The notes: a model not told the origin generated them from the sequence alone. A DNA stretch of 64,000 bases from Megalobrama amblycephala (GCF_018812025.1 NC_063057.1:13599841-13663840); one strand, 5' to 3'; positions 37,801-51,236 are shown, counted from the stretch's first letter. Numbers and translations: made by a program.

Positions 37801-38658
37801 ATAACAACAGTAGTGAGTGCACAGATGAGGCGGGGACAGACATGTCAAGGGTCCTCCAGACAGGTCTGATGGGTAGACATACTGACAGCTCTGATTTAAT
37901 GGACCAGAGACTTCATTCCAAATGTTTATTCTCTCTTTCCCCATCAGTCTTCCTTTCTTACACGTTCTTTACGTCTTCTCCCGTCAGGTTTTTATTCTTC
38001 GCTTTGCTTGCACAGTCTCCTTCTGTAGTTGGCAGCACAACAGGACTCTCCGCCATCACTTCCCTATTTAATTGGAGCATTAATCTTATTAATTTTTTCT
38101 CTCTCTTTCTCTCTCTCTTTCGCTGTCAGAGAGGGAGGTCAGTGACAGCTCCCACTGTGTCAGTGCACTGGACTGTCTGCACCCCTCCCTTTCCTTTCAC
38201 ACAATCTGTTAGCTCCACACTAGGGCCATTCATTATTGATCAGAGCCGGGGCTGCTGCATGTCCGTGAGGCCAGCAGCACCATTTCCATCAGGAATATTT
38301 GAGGCCATAAAGTCACTCGGTGAGAGATTCCTGGAGAGACGCACGTCTTGTGCTGTATGGCTGTGGGCGCTGAGGGGCTCATGCTGCTTGTGTGAAAAAT
38401 GAACATCTTGCCCACAGTATGTCACAGTAAGAGCCTGGGGCTAGAATACCAGAAAATGAAGCAGGATGACACTTCCAGTTAAACACACAACTATGGCTGT
38501 ACTTTGAGTCTGTATTTAGTGTAATCTATGAATTATACTAGCAGCAAGGATTTTGTTAGTACTTTACTGCATTTAGACATTGGAAACTAAGCAAATAATG
38601 TGTTGACAGTGGATTCTCTATTACAGAACTCCCATGTGGTCAGAGCTATGGTCTAGTA
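34867..38658. other. Non-coding stretch with possible regulatory blocks
   Basis: No gene supported. Higher-complexity blocks near 34900-35200 and 36170-36480 could be conserved elements. A T-rich run lies at 36085-36104. The longest open frame in the window (218 codons, 37746-38402, plus) crosses a TCTCTCTTTCTCT tract, is rich in Ser/Phe/Leu and matches no family, so it is not called. Confidence 0.45.
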
Positions 38659-38853
38659 CAGTGGTTCTCAACCTTTTTGACTCCAATGCCCCCAGCTGCC
38701 CACAACAATATTCAAAGGCAATGTTATGGATGGATGGATGGATTTTCTACCACATAAAATATGTTCTTTAAATCATTTTAAGTCATCTTGAGGTTCCCCT
38801 GAAGTTTGCTGAGGTCCCCTACTGGGCCCTGGCCCCCTAGTTGAAAACCACTG
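38659..38853. mobile_element. hAT-like MITE
   Basis: Starts CAGTGGTTCTCAACCTTTTT and ends AGTTGAAAACCACTG, about 15 bp of terminal inverted repeat with CAGTG termini. It is 195 bp long. The flanks GTCTAGTA and GAATAGTG agree at only part of their positions, so the target duplication is decayed or absent. It contains a short GGAT microsatellite (about 38728-38743). Confidence 0.8.
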
Positions 38854-39837
38854 GAATAGTGGTTAGAGCTGCATCACATTGTGCTGTGGTGCTCCTGTGG
38901 GCGATGTAAGATTTTGTTCCCACCTTTTCTCTCCATTTCCTATCATTTTTGGCTATTCCTGTCATTTAAAACAGACTCCAGGCATGTTGAGTTATGGTGT
39001 TCATGCAGGTGATTCAGGATTGAGTAGAGTTTGCAACATGTCCTGATGTCATTAATCCTCTCTCACACTATTTTTATGTCCCCTAACTATTTAAAAAGTG
39101 TCAAAGGCCAAAAAGCTATCCCAAGACTGATCATTATCAATATTATTAATGATTATTGATCATGACTATGGATAGTGATGCAGTAAACCAAAAGTTCCTT
39201 CCCTGTTTAAGGTCATTTTACTGTTGGAGAGTGTAACATTTAAGATACAGCTCTGACATCCCCGTGCAGCAGCCGCTGTTCTAGGAACAGTCGTGATTAT
39301 CCAGCAGCGTGTAGGTCGGAGGCAAGTCATGACAGGGAAAATCTCCCCTTTTGAAAAGGTCACAGGCCTCTCCTTTTGTCTCATGTCAGGATTCATCCAC
39401 ACGCATATGGCCAGCGAGTAGCCCACTATATTTCCATTTGCTTTCAGATAGGGATGGATGGGTAAAAGAGACCTTTACAGAGAGTGGCACACTGCTCTAA
39501 TACTGTATAATATCTCTGGATTAAAACCACACAGCGCCATTCATGTGGACCACAACATCCTGTGTCATTAAAGAGAGAGAGTGGCTTCCTGAGCTGGGTT
39601 ATAAATGATCAATTGGAGATCCTTATGCATCTAGCATTAATCAGTCATGTGGCAGTACGAGAGGAAGTGGGACTGCTTTATGGCTGTGTTGAGACGCCCT
39701 GTGAATCTAAGTGAGCTCCACATCCTGTTCTATAGCTATACATTAACCCGCAGTTCATTAATCACACGGCTCTAATTATCTCAGCAGCAGCAGCACGAGT
39801 GCAGATAACCACACCAGGTATGTCAGCAAGCACTACA
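38854..39837. other. Non-coding stretch, possible conserved block
   Basis: No gene supported. About 39600-39830 has mixed complexity with several homeodomain-type cores (ATTAATC, TAATTATC), a CAGCAGCAGCAG run and GATAACC. It is a candidate enhancer-like element, unproven. Confidence 0.4.
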
Positions 39838-40359
39838 GATGTTTCCAAAACCTAGCTGGCCTCTTTGTCTTCTACGGCAGCATCCTAATTGAAATGTTCC
39901 GCATACTGTAAGTGCAAATGCTCTACATAAGCAAAAACACAAACAGCGCTACTCACAGGACTCCTTTTGAGTTTGACAATAATGTAAAAATGTAACGTAA
40001 AATATTAAGTACATTGCAAAAACACACCTTCATTGTATTAACTCAAATTTTTAATTTCAATGAACTCAAAATTTTAAGGCAACAGGTAACTTAAGTTAAA
40101 CCAACAATTTTTTTTGTTACAATGTGGGATTGCAAAGTAATACTACCATCTTAGAATTTTAAATATCTACTTTATGTTTATAAGGCCACCCAGAGTATGC
40201 AATTTTTGCATTCGGTTTTAGTTGCTCCTACTTTTTTTGTAAATTTGTAATACATTTTAACACAAAGTTATTTGTAAAAACATCTGTACACAGATTTACA
40301 TATTGTTAGTGAATGAGACTCAACTGTCTAGGTAGGCAGCTCGCTGTTTTGAAACAGCA
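39838..40359 (+). mobile_element. TTCCAAAA-CTAG family element, copy 3
   Basis: The left end TGTTTCCAAAACCTAGCTGG and the right end GGCAGCTCGCTGTTTTGAAACAG are imperfect inverted copies, giving an element of about 520 bp. Inside, 40018-40125 (TTAACTCAAATTTTTAATTT, then TTAAGTTAAACCAACAA) looks like a different dispersed repeat, so the element may be composite or carry an insertion. No coding capacity. Confidence 0.6.
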
Positions 40360-43300
40360 TATGTTTTTATATATATATACACAGCTATACATAAAAACAA
40401 ACGCATTGGTGTCGCAGTCTGGATGTGTAAATGTGAAATCCAATATGGATGTTCACACACTCTTGGTATGGTGTATGCTGACAGCAGAGACAGCCATACA
40501 TGACAAGGGAGCTTCCATCAACTCAAACTGTCAGTGAAGAAGCACGCAGAAAGAATGTGGCTCTATATGGCTGAAGGCGAAAGAAAAAGAGTCCAACCGC
40601 AGAAGCCCATCTGTTGTCTAAGACGAAGTCACCCTCTTATTTGGACTCGGGTATATGTGGACTTGTGTTCTCAGGCTCAAAGCCCTCTTCTGGGAAATGA
40701 ATTTGAATATTGGTATAAACAGGCATGCTTGTATCTGCTGCCATGTTGTAGAAAATTTTTTTTGTCCATACCTGAAAATCTATGAATGTTATTCTAGTAT
40801 ATAACAAAATGTCAAATATATAATCATTTCATTAAATGTAATTTAATTTAAATAAATTTAATTTGACATTTTGATTTTGTTACATATTAGATATATTGTG
40901 TCACTTAATGAATGCTATTTTATTAAATCATAAAAAATAAAATATACAAATATACATTTTTTAAATGAAATGAAATTAAATATAACATAAAACTTTCTTT
41001 TGATATTTCTCAGAAAAATGTGTTTTAAAAAAAACCTGTCTATAATCCATGTAGACTGAAACATCTCCCAGTAACCAGTGTCTTTTTGCACTCTGATCTT
41101 TATTAACAAGGTTTATATATATATATATATATATATTAAAAAAAAAGATTATCTCATTTAAAAAAGACTCATCGATAGACCTCAAGATAAAGGGCATCAG
41201 ATGGAACAAATTTCAAACACACACACAAAACCAGCATGAGGTTTTAATCAGTGTTTTGATTAAACAGACCAGACCATAAAGATGTAATATACAAATTAGG
41301 ACCAGATAGGAAGAACGGAGTGGGGGGTGAGGGTGTAGTGGGGCGGCACAGCACTTGACCCTTTTAAATATTAAGTATCAGGGCCACTATCTACAGTCAT
41401 CAGCTCTTATTGATTGAGCATGAATGTGGAGTATACACACACATACACACACAATCACTCACACACTCACAGTGCCCTGTATCCCCCCTTATCCTGACCT
41501 CTTTCCCTCCACTGTGCTGCATGGCAGTTTTAATTGCTGCGGTCAGTGCTACAACCCCATGGGGTCATTTCAATTAAACAGAGTATCTAGAGAAGAGAAA
41601 GAGAGAGGTTAGTCTCTACTTCTGTCTCAGCTTAGCCCATTATTTGACTCCAACTGACACACACACATTAGCCATAATAAATGAACACAGATCCAGCAAC
41701 CTTTATTTAAATCAGAGGAAACCCCTCTCTGAGTGAAAGCTCATTCAGCGCTTATCACTTAATAATGTTTATCAGGCTTTATTTGGGAATCTAATGGGAC
41801 AATATATTTGTTATTTAATTACATTTAGACTATATTTCATGCTTTATTAGCATTTCCGTGACAGGAACTGTAGTAGTATTCAGCCTAACCTTTGCATCTA
41901 TAAATCAAAATCTTCATTCATATGCAACATTCTGCAATATTAGTTCACGCTTACACAGGGGACGATTAATGACTCAATCTTCATAATCAGTAGCCATGCA
42001 AAGAAAGGTTGGAAATAAGTGCAACCTCATGCATGTTTAACCTTATCACACGCTTGCATGATGTGCTTGACACACCCTGAGGTGACATCAACACAATCAT
42101 TCCTCTTTCCATTGAGCCTGACCGTCAACCTTTGACCTGTGAGGCTGATCTTGCGGCACAGAGGTTGAATATGTCTAGACCAGTCATGGCTTCAGGCAGA
42201 GGGCCTGACTCTGTGTGTGATTAAATAAACAAGGAAGTTTTTCTGCTCGGCTTTTGAAAAGAGTCACTAGACGCCCACTGGGCCTTTGAGTGGGATCAGG
42301 CTCCACTGCACTCTGTGATCAGCCGGCTGTTGCAGGACCACGGTCAGACTCTGTGATCGGCTAGAGAGGTCTGAGAGTTCTGGCCCACAGGGCTGAAACA
42401 CAAATCAGAGACCCGATCATACAATAGAGGAGTCTAAAAAAGACATTGCCTGCATCTATATAAACTTGTCCAGTCCTGAGCACCGAAAGGAGCAGTAGTA
42501 GAATCAGATTCTACCTTGTCTGAAGTGAAGGGAACTATAAACACAGCTTCATATGTTTACTTTAAAGATACAATATCAAAAATAATATTATAAAGGTACA
42601 CACAAAGTATCTCAGGTTGCCTGTGACAATGACCATATTAAAAAATATTTTTAAAAAATCATTCTTTTTTGTCTATGGCTGCGGTTGTTGGCATTGTATC
42701 TTACACTATAGCAGTTTCCATTGCTGAAAAGACACAACTCAATGGAAAAATGAAAAGTAGGCCCTGTTCTACAAGATTGTTGAGGGAGGGGATAACAGGG
42801 AGGAGGAAAAGGAAAGACTAATACATGTCTACATCTATCTTGTTAAGTCCTAATCTGTTTTCGCTTCTATGCAACGCTGTCGTCTTTACCTATTTTTTTT
42901 TTCTTCGGCACATAAAAACGTCTGTAATAGGATTTCCCAAATATTACACCAGGATTATTATAGGCTTCCGGAAGGCTTCTTTGCCTCCGCTTTCGGAGCA
43001 TCTGAAGGACTAGCATGCTTCATCATTCCTAATGCAGCTGAGACACAACGGAAAAGCAATCAGCTCAGAGTTCACATTTCCCGAATCCGTCACTGTAATC
43101 TAAGTCATCTGTTGTGCCAACACAATGGGGAAATGCATGCATAATCCATCCCTTAATCGATAGGGGAGGCCAGACGTGCACTATTAAAGCTACCTCATCA
43201 ATCATAACATATTTAACCTCTGTAGGCTCAGATTGTGCACCCCTCTCCCTCCTCTATCCCAGCATTCCCTGTGATTCTCGCTATTCCCACAAACATCACA

Positions 43301-45548
43301 CCGCCTGGCACTAAGGGCGATGACTGGGAGGCAGAATGAACGTCCCAGTGGAGATACTTATGGCTATACGGTGGAACCACAAAAGCCCATTTGTGGTGTC
43401 CAAAGCCTCGCCCAATCTGGGCAGGTCATTGAGGTAAGAGACCCCTTCTCTTACTCCATGCTGCTTTTGCCTAGGGGAGGCACTCAAGAGCTTTAGCCCA
43501 CCTCCCTAAGGAAAGAAGCTCATCAAGCAAGTCAATACCCTTTCATCCCTGGATATGAGCCTTCTTAAAACATACATGAGCCCAGGAGCCGTTCAGTCCG
43601 CAGGAGGCAAAAGAAGTGACCCAGGACTAAGTGGAAAAAGGTTTTACTGGATTAGGGTTAAACATTTCACTCATCTACCTACATTCCCAGCCCTGATCCA
43701 ATCCTTCATATACTTCCCACAATCGTTTTCACTATTAACTTCAGGCTGACCTTGCCTCCAAAAATGGACCCATAAATATTTAAACTTAAAGTGTGGAATT
43801 GTTGTACCATTTGCAACACCAAAATTTAATCCTATTTAGGGAAAAAAAAAAAAAAGTGTGCGCATTTTGTGAAACGGTGCTACGGAGATTCACTCTTGTC
43901 CCTGACACTGTCCTCGAGAGCCCTGGCCTTTCTTTACAGTATCTTAGCAAGCGTTTAAAGCTTCCGCAGGTCTGTTTTAAAACATATAACCGACCATTTC
44001 CGGAGGACGAGCTTTGGGGCAATGAATCTTTGATGAACTGAAATGACTTTATCCCTCAAACAGCTGCCAGGGCATGGAGGGCTTTTAGTGTTGCAGAAGT
44101 GCAACTAAATGAGTTTCTGGAAACGGACAGATGACGGAAGAGCGTTGTGGATACGGCGGAAAAAAAGTTGTCTGTCTGGCTCTATGATGAAGCCCTATGT
44201 CTGGCCCTATGTAACTACTGACTGTACAATACAAGAAAATGCATAAGCTAAGGGTGATTTCATACAAGACCTTGCTAAATCTTTACATTAAATCACTATA
44301 CTAAACGCTTAATCTTAAGGAGGCAACATCTAAGGATGCAGGACGCTGATTCATTGACTCAACTGCAATGTGATGGACAGCAAACTAATAACGCAGATAC
44401 AGACAAGAACCATCACATATTCGCTCATTGTCTGAATAATGAAATATGGGTGGAAACAAACGAGGGACAAAGGACAGAGCAACGCGGATAAGGAATAAAG
44501 GATTGGGCCCAGAGTAATGATGAAACGGACCCCCTGCTTAGCTGCGCATTAATCATTAAAATACAAAAGGAGCACTGAGACAGACAGGCAGCAGACGCAG
44601 CCTTAACTCCACTTTACATGCTCTCTTCTAAGCACTCATTTCATCTATCGCTTTCTATTGGACCCTTTTTCCTTCTCTCTTTGTATCTCCTTGAGAATGA
44701 TCAGTGTTCTGCCTTCTCTCCTTAAGTGCCACCATTACAGCATGCCTTTATAGCTTTTACTGCATTGATTGATCAAATCAATACGTCATCCTCAGCACTG
44801 CTTTAGAGACAATACATTAAGAGCTGCATACAGAAGTGTTCCAAATGTACTACAGCCATTTTCAGGGCATACGAATTGGCGGCAACGCAGAAGTCAGTGT
44901 CTGATTGACTCTGTTTTGATTGTTTTTGCGGTTGAACAATCTCTCCGTGTTTATAATATAGTGTATTGAATCTACTTCAGATTTGCATTATCGCCACTTC
45001 GTACCTTTCCCAGCTTGTGTTTTATATGAGTCCCGCTAAAGAGCTATTCGATCTATCGGTTGCAATAATATGCAATGCATCATGCAGCACCACAGCATTC
45101 TGCAACCACATGTAGTGGGAACATAATCTCTGATAAGAAAATAAATATCGATTCCACTTATATACACCGTTTACAACCAGACAGGAAAATACAGGAGAGA
45201 ATTGGTTCTCTATTCATTTTGAGATCACTAACTGTAAATGTTAGGGAGTGCTGATGTAGTATTCTAAAACTAGGGCTGTATATCTTGTATAAACTACAAC
45301 ATGACAATATACATTGTGATGTTTCACAGTATCATAATAGAATCACAACTGAAACTGCGCCAAATGCCAGGATCAAAATGGAATCAGTTTAAATTTCTCA
45401 AATATTTGCTTTAATTTTGTTTAGTAGAACACCTTAAGACCACCATGAGAAACTACATTGTTTTGTAGTTTGCACTTCATTCTACTTCATTTATTGAACT
45501 GTAAGAATTAATACAAATACACACAGATAAATTCTTCTTCTTCTAATT
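40360..45548. other. Non-coding stretch
   Basis: No gene supported. It holds an AT microsatellite (41114-41136), short CA runs near 41434-41456 and a T run near 42893-42902. Open frames are 91 codons or fewer, without domains. Around 45266-45340 an AACTAGGGCTGTATATCTTG string resembles the end of a hAT-type repeat, but no partner was found. Confidence 0.45.
41114..41136. repeat. (TA)n microsatellite
   Basis: About 11 TA units. Confidence 0.95.
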
Positions 45549-45710
45549 ATTAGTTGTGCTGGTGGAAATCATGAAACCATGATACATTTTCTCAGGATTC
45601 TTTGAGGAATAGAAAGTTCAAAGGAAAAAAAGTGCATTTATTTGAAACAGAAATGTCTTGTAACATTAGAAAAGTCACCTCCAGTGCATCCTTGCTGAAT
45701 AAATGTATGA
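45549..45710 (+). repeat. TACACTACC-family fragment
   Basis: Contains CAGGATTCTTTGAGGAATAG, GCATTTATTTGAAACAGAAA and GCATCCTTGCTGAATAAATG, the 3' interior of the family at 7533-8922. Both termini are missing. Confidence 0.7.
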
Positions 45711-45720
45711 AATTTCGGTC

Positions 45721-45820
45721 ACACTTTTGGTTTGGGTTCAATTCTCACTATTAACTATTAACTATGACTTTTGCCTCAAACTCCTAATTACTGCTTATTA
45801 ATATTTAGTAAAGTAGTGGT
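45721..45820 (+). repeat. CACACTTTAG-family repeat, copy 2
   Basis: CACACTTTTGGTTTGGGTTC, ACTTTTGCCTCAAACTC, CTAATTACTGCTTATTAATA: the same ordered blocks as 6284-6400. It follows directly after the preceding fragment. Confidence 0.75.
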
Positions 45821-47577
45821 TATTATAATCATTATTATCAGAAAATATATATTTGTGTGTAGAATGATTAAACTGGAATTGAATTAAATTGGAAAAGAAA
45901 GCCAAATAGAAGCGCTTTTATTTTTATCCCACTGTATGGGCACATCCCTATATCAAACACAACTGCAGTCAGTTTGATTCAGACATTGTCTTGTTCTCGG
46001 TCTCTCTTTTCTGTCGTTCCTTCTCACACAAACATGTTGTACAAGTTCAAAGCACAGCTTCTACACTTACAATTCAGTGCAGACTTTGCACTTTCAGCAG
46101 ATCAATGATCCCTCGTGACTCATTTAATACCTCTCCCACAATCATTCTTTATTTGCCTCTCTTGCTTTCCAACTTCTCACCTCTTCCAACATATTGTTTC
46201 CCAATGAAGCCTTTTTTTTTGCATTTCCCTACACCTTCTCTCTGTCTATATGTGCTGACTCAGGTCTGTGTGGGGTCAGATGCTGATGGTGGTCATCAGT
46301 TGCGTGGTACCCCTGAAAAGGCTGCACCCCCAAACATCTGCTCCTCATGAGAAGGAGGGGGCTCGATGATTGATGAACTTGTAAAAAAGGCCCGAGGTCA
46401 GTGATGTATGAAATCTCATCACTTATTCATAGGAGAGAAGGCAAAATGAGACGGGATGAGAAGGCTCTGGCACTGCGAATAAGAACCCGAAAAGCGAGGC
46501 GGCGGGACTCCGCCCTTGAGCATTTTTCTTAAACAAGCCCCTGCATCAGGGCCCTCTTCAGAACCATTAAAACCCATTAAAACTGAATGGCATACACAAA
46601 TGCTTAGACAAACCATTTACGCAAGAGAAGAATAGCACAAGCAATTGACAAGCTTGTCATGTCATTGAAACGACTGCACTTTGGAGTAATCTGGGAGCCC
46701 CATTCAAGGGTTTTAACCAGCATTCACGCACAAACTCACTCTTTGCTTGTTGAGATGCAACAAAGGAATGGCCTTTTTCTCTTTCCTTTTTACAAATTAG
46801 AATTCAGAGAGGGGCTGTCCAACCCGGCTGCAGGTGCTGAGTGCAGCTCTCTTGCACTGATGCAGGCGTGGTCGCGATTTTAGTGTGTGTGTGTGTGTTT
46901 TGTAACCAACAGCAGAGAAGGGATGTCTCTGATCCCAAAGGAAACAGATCCAACACTTCCTAACAAAGCAAACAAATCCAACACACCCACTTCACGTCAC
47001 ACATATTTAAAAAGAAAAAGAGAAAAACTGGGGACGGAAAGACCGAGTTGGCAGGAAGGAACGAGCCGTGTGTATTCAAAGACAGATAGAACAAATGTTG
47101 GCTGCTTAGTTGTAATTAAACATTGTGCATAGTGGCGTTCCAGCAAATAAAACACTGGCTCGGGCTCCGCTCTTCCTTTCAGTAGGGCCGCAGGTGGCGA
47201 AATTGGCAGTAATTGTTCTAATTGTTGGCAGTGTTTCCAGCTTAAGATATGTAGCTCTGTTCAATCAGCTGGGCTACTGGGAAAGAAATGGGATAGAGAG
47301 ATGAAGAGGAGGTGGGGGTGTGTGTGGAATAGAGGGATGAAAAGATGCGGAAGAGAGGAAAGACGAAGACCAAAAAACTCTGTCCAAGTGTTTATTGGTG
47401 GCCAAAAGAATTTCCCTGGCTAGCCACTAAGCCGGAACAGAGGGACTGTCTAGGGATGGAACGAGTTCTAGCTGCGCTATTTTTGAATTGTTAGTACATA
47501 TGCATCAGGTGAAAGTTTTTCGTCAACAAAATTCTATTTTTAAATAGATTTTTTTTCTTTATTGTAAAATTATTTGT
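45821..47577. other. Non-coding stretch
   Basis: No gene supported. A GT run lies near 46881-46898. A purine-rich tract lies near 47280-47370. The 119-codon plus frame at 45991-46350 is Ser/Leu/Phe-rich in pyrimidine-rich DNA and not credible. Confidence 0.5.
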
Positions 47578-48425
47578 GACAATTAAGCAGATTCTCTTTT
47601 TTTCCTCTTAATTCCCATTTTATGATGCAATGTTGAAGCACTGCTCACACAGAAACCAAGCAGCTTTCTATTGGTCAGCGTGGTGAGTCCTAGGCCCTGT
47701 TTACACCTGGTATTAAGATGCGTTTTGGTCGATCGGATCACAAGTGGATGAGAGAGACACATACCCAACTACACCTGGTGTTTTAATCCATCTCTTTTGT
47801 CCACTTTCGACCATGTCTGCTTAATAGACAAAATAACCGCTCAGTTTGCATATGTATGTGCCCGGAGACTACGGGAAAACATACAGAGAGCATTAGCTTT
47901 CGTTTTTGACAGCAGCAAGACCGCGCTGAACACGGCAAGTGCATGTTAGAAAACAGAAATGTTTAGAGAACATTGTGCTTAGTACATTTTTCATCTTCAA
48001 ACCAAACTTATGGCTTCATCTGGTAAAGTTTAAAGTTTAGCACATTTCCCATAGTGTTTATTGTGTCAGTAGGCGGAGAGTATTGGTGGTCTTAAGTGGC
48101 TGTTCGAACACTTTCGACCACATAAGCGTCTACACCACGAATGCAATCCGATCTAATGTGTTTTGGACTACCTTTAGAAGTGGTTAAAAGTGGACAAGCT
48201 CAAAATGTTTTAGACCCCGTTTACACCTGTATTTAGCGTGGTCCACTTGTGATTCGATCGACCAAAAAACATCTTAATACCAGGTGTAAACAGGGCCCAA
48301 TGCATGCGGAAATATTTCACTCTCATGCTAAACCCATGATTCACATTGAAATGACTGGATTTCTGCTGTGGAAAATACACTGAACACTGAACAGTAAGAA
48401 TTATTTTTTGAATTGCAATGAGAAA
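47578..48425 (+). repeat. TTGAAGCAC-module repeat, split by an insertion
   Basis: The left part (to 47693) has GTTGAAGCACTGCTCACACA and AAGCAGCTTTCTATTGG. The right part (from 48300) has ATGACTGGATTTCTGCTGTG. The same blocks lie adjacent, in the same order, in the uninterrupted copy at 25620-25790. The 606 bp between them are a separate TIR element. Confidence 0.75.
47694..48299. mobile_element. GGCCCTGTTTACACC TIR element (nested)
   Basis: The left end GGCCCTGTTTACACCTGGTA continues ATTAAGATG...TTTGGTCGATCGGATCACAAGTGGA. The right end (48215-48299) is its near-perfect complement, giving inverted repeats of more than 50 bp, with a second inner repeat of GTTTACACCTG at 48219. No transposase is seen. 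GG-start termini recall PIF/Harbinger elements, but flanking CTA and CAA do not give a clean 3-bp duplication, so the superfamily is left open. Confidence 0.85.
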
Positions 48426-51236
48426 TGTACCAGACTTATGCTCAGTTGTCAAATAAACATCATAATAGCCCTAAACATAAGCCTATTTTTTAATCAATTC
48501 AGTAAAATAGTCTTTCTTTTGATTTTGGGGTGAAATATGAACAATTCTTTAGAGGTTTTGAGAGATTCACCCACCCATGCTCATCTCTGGACTGGTCACA
48601 TTTTGTGGTTTTAAAGAGGGAGAGGAAAGAAAGGAGTTAGAAGTGCTCATTGCATCAGACACAGCTCGAGTGTGTTCCGTCATATTCCCCAGCCTGATGC
48701 AGGAGCCATCAGAGACAAAAACATCATGTTGCCCATGGCACACAGTGGATGCCAAGTAAGCTTTTTCGGAAGCGTGAGCGTGTGGGGCAATACCTAGTGT
48801 TTTTTCTTTCCCTCAAGAGTGAGAATGACGCAGTACCTGCCAGGTGTGAACAGATGACATATGCTGTGACGTCATCAACAAGGGACTCGACAGACGGAGG
48901 AAAAACCTGAATCAAAACAAATCTTCCAACAATAATTATTTAGAAACTTCTCCACTGCACAACATTTTGTGCAGACAGACAGGAGAGAGGCTCCAGGCTG
49001 AAGTTTGTCAGGAGTCTGTCACGACTATCTCTCAGGCTACACCTGTACACTGCATGTTTCTGTCCTTCCCTGCACACCAGTCTCCACAGAGACAGGCATG
49101 AAGTGGGTAGAGGAGCATGCTGGGATTTGTGTGCTGCTGTGAATTCCTGACAGAAGTGTGTGTGTGTGTGTGCACATGTTTGTGTGTGAAGTGCCATGTT
49201 ATCCTCCAGAACTGCTGATAAAGGGGGTGAGCAGTGTATCTGTGACTGAGCTAAAGGCAGGAGAGAGGAACTACTCTATTCTGAACTAGAGATATTGCCA
49301 TGGAAACAGGGGCAGTAGAAAGAAAGTTCAAGGTTAAGAAATTTGTTTTCCTTCTGTCTTTAAACAGATCTTGTTAGTCTGCAATGAACCAAGTTGAAAA
49401 ATGGCAATACCTCTTCCAGTTGAGATCTGTGCAATTTCATTGGCTGGATCTGTGCTATTTTTACAGGAATGGCCTATTTAAACAGTCCAGGAATGGACTT
49501 ACCTGTGTACTCTCCCGGAAGAAAGAGACAGAAAACATGGAATGGGGAGAGACCTGCTGGTCTCAGGTGTAAAGGTGACGCAGGTGAAAGTCATGCTTTA
49601 TCAACCTCACTGGTGCTTTCAGTGATGCAGGTGCACTATGGGAAACATCTGAGCTTACTTAGAGAATTAAACCTGCAATTTAATAATAAAAAAGGCACAA
49701 ATCATTTTGATTAGCCTGTTTAATAACCCTGACTTTATTAAATCATTCAAAAATTCTTCATATTACAAAGCTTCACGTATTTAAGGAGACAATACATGGA
49801 CTCTGCTATAACCATTTGTAATCCAAGTTTCATTATTAGTTTTAACGCTCAAATTCATCTAAAGGCTTGAATAGACTACACAAATCTGAATAGATTTTAA
49901 AACACTATGCATCATACGCCAACTTTCACCCCCCAAAAAATGAACTTTTGTTGTTGTTAGTTTCCACTGTTGTTAGTTTCACTCAAACATCCTTGTTCAC
50001 ATTACTTAAAAAACTCATGTAACTACATGAACTTAATTTAACTGAGTTGTTTCTACTAAAAATGAGTAATGTCAGCTTTACTTAAGTGTTTGTTCAGTCA
50101 ACCTAATATTGCTGAGTGAAACGCACAAATTAATGTTGACATAACTAACTGGGCAGTGGATCTATATTTGTCAAATTTTGGATTTACTTGAATTTATTTT
50201 GTTCATACAACTAAATTATTTTAAAGTTATTTGTACAAATTACTCAATATAGTTGCGTGGAAGCACTTGACACTGCTTTTTTAAGTAAATCCAACAGTGA
50301 GAGTTGTAAATGGTTACAGTGTTAAATTAAGTTGTGAATTAAAGTAACTGCTATGCATTTGTCAAACAATTACAGTTCGTTTTTTGAAAGGTTCAACAAA
50401 AAATGTATTTATGTTCCCGTACATTTACATAATGTTAATGTAAAATTAAATAAGCTTGGTAAAACCTCATAGATGTGATTTGGACTTGATGTAACCTGAC
50501 AGCATTTACAGGCGAACACATGTTCCTGTGAAGCGCATTTGCATTCCTTTAATTTCCAATCCTGCATGTTCCAACTCTCACCGTACAACCAAACACTCCG
50601 TCTATTCCGCCCCAGTGAGCTTGATGGTGTAATTTGTTATTTGTTGGGCTGTTTTTCTGGTTCTCTGCTGTTGACAACCCTGAATAATTCAAATCAACTG
50701 AGCAAAGTTGTTTATTTGTGGAGGTGACTCTCTCTCCCACCCCTCCTTCTGTTCTCTCTTCCCCCTCTCTATTTTCCTCCCTCTTTCTCCATCGCTCTTG
50801 CGAGTATCGGAAAAATCCCTCCCTTCTCTGAGTCAGGTGCAGCGGCGGTTATAAAGAGCAACAAACACGCTCTCTCTCTCTCTATCGTCTGTGCCACAGT
50901 AAGATGGCTTCCAGCTAGGACACAACAGCTCATTTCTCACTCGTACAGTTCAGCTGAGCTGATTCGTAGCATGCAGCTGCGTCTAACATAATGCAATGAA
51001 AACCATTATGACAACTTTCACACATACCAGCTGAGTTTTGACAGAAAAACTGCAATCCTGAATGTGGACATTGCCATCAAAACTAAAAGACTTATGATGA
51101 GTCAAGCAAGACAAAATAATTTACTTTCTAAATAAACGTTCCTGGTTCTATTGTTCACAACTCATCAGTGCATGTTATTTAAAAAATATTATGTGGTAAT
51201 ATTGTGAACTATTTTATATTCAGGGTAAAGCGGAAT
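48426..51236. other. Non-coding stretch
   Basis: No gene supported. It holds a GT run at 49158-49171 and a possible short repeat with inverted GTTTCACTCA / TGAGTGAAAC ends at about 49979-50122. A pyrimidine-rich tract lies near 50729-50800 and is followed by GGTTATAAAGAG (about 50848), a TATA-like string upstream of a CT run. No transcript can be supported from it. Confidence 0.45.

Noticed and set aside
37746..38402. Longest open frame in the window (218 codons, plus strand)
   Set aside because: It crosses a CT-rich tract, is dominated by Ser/Phe/Leu, starts with an AT-rich weak context and resembles no family. Long frames are expected in pyrimidine-rich DNA.
50840..50935. TATA-like GGTTATAAAGAG followed by a CT run and ATG
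   Set aside because: The ATG opens a three-codon frame (stop at once), and nothing downstream looks like a gene. A single TATA-like string is expected by chance.
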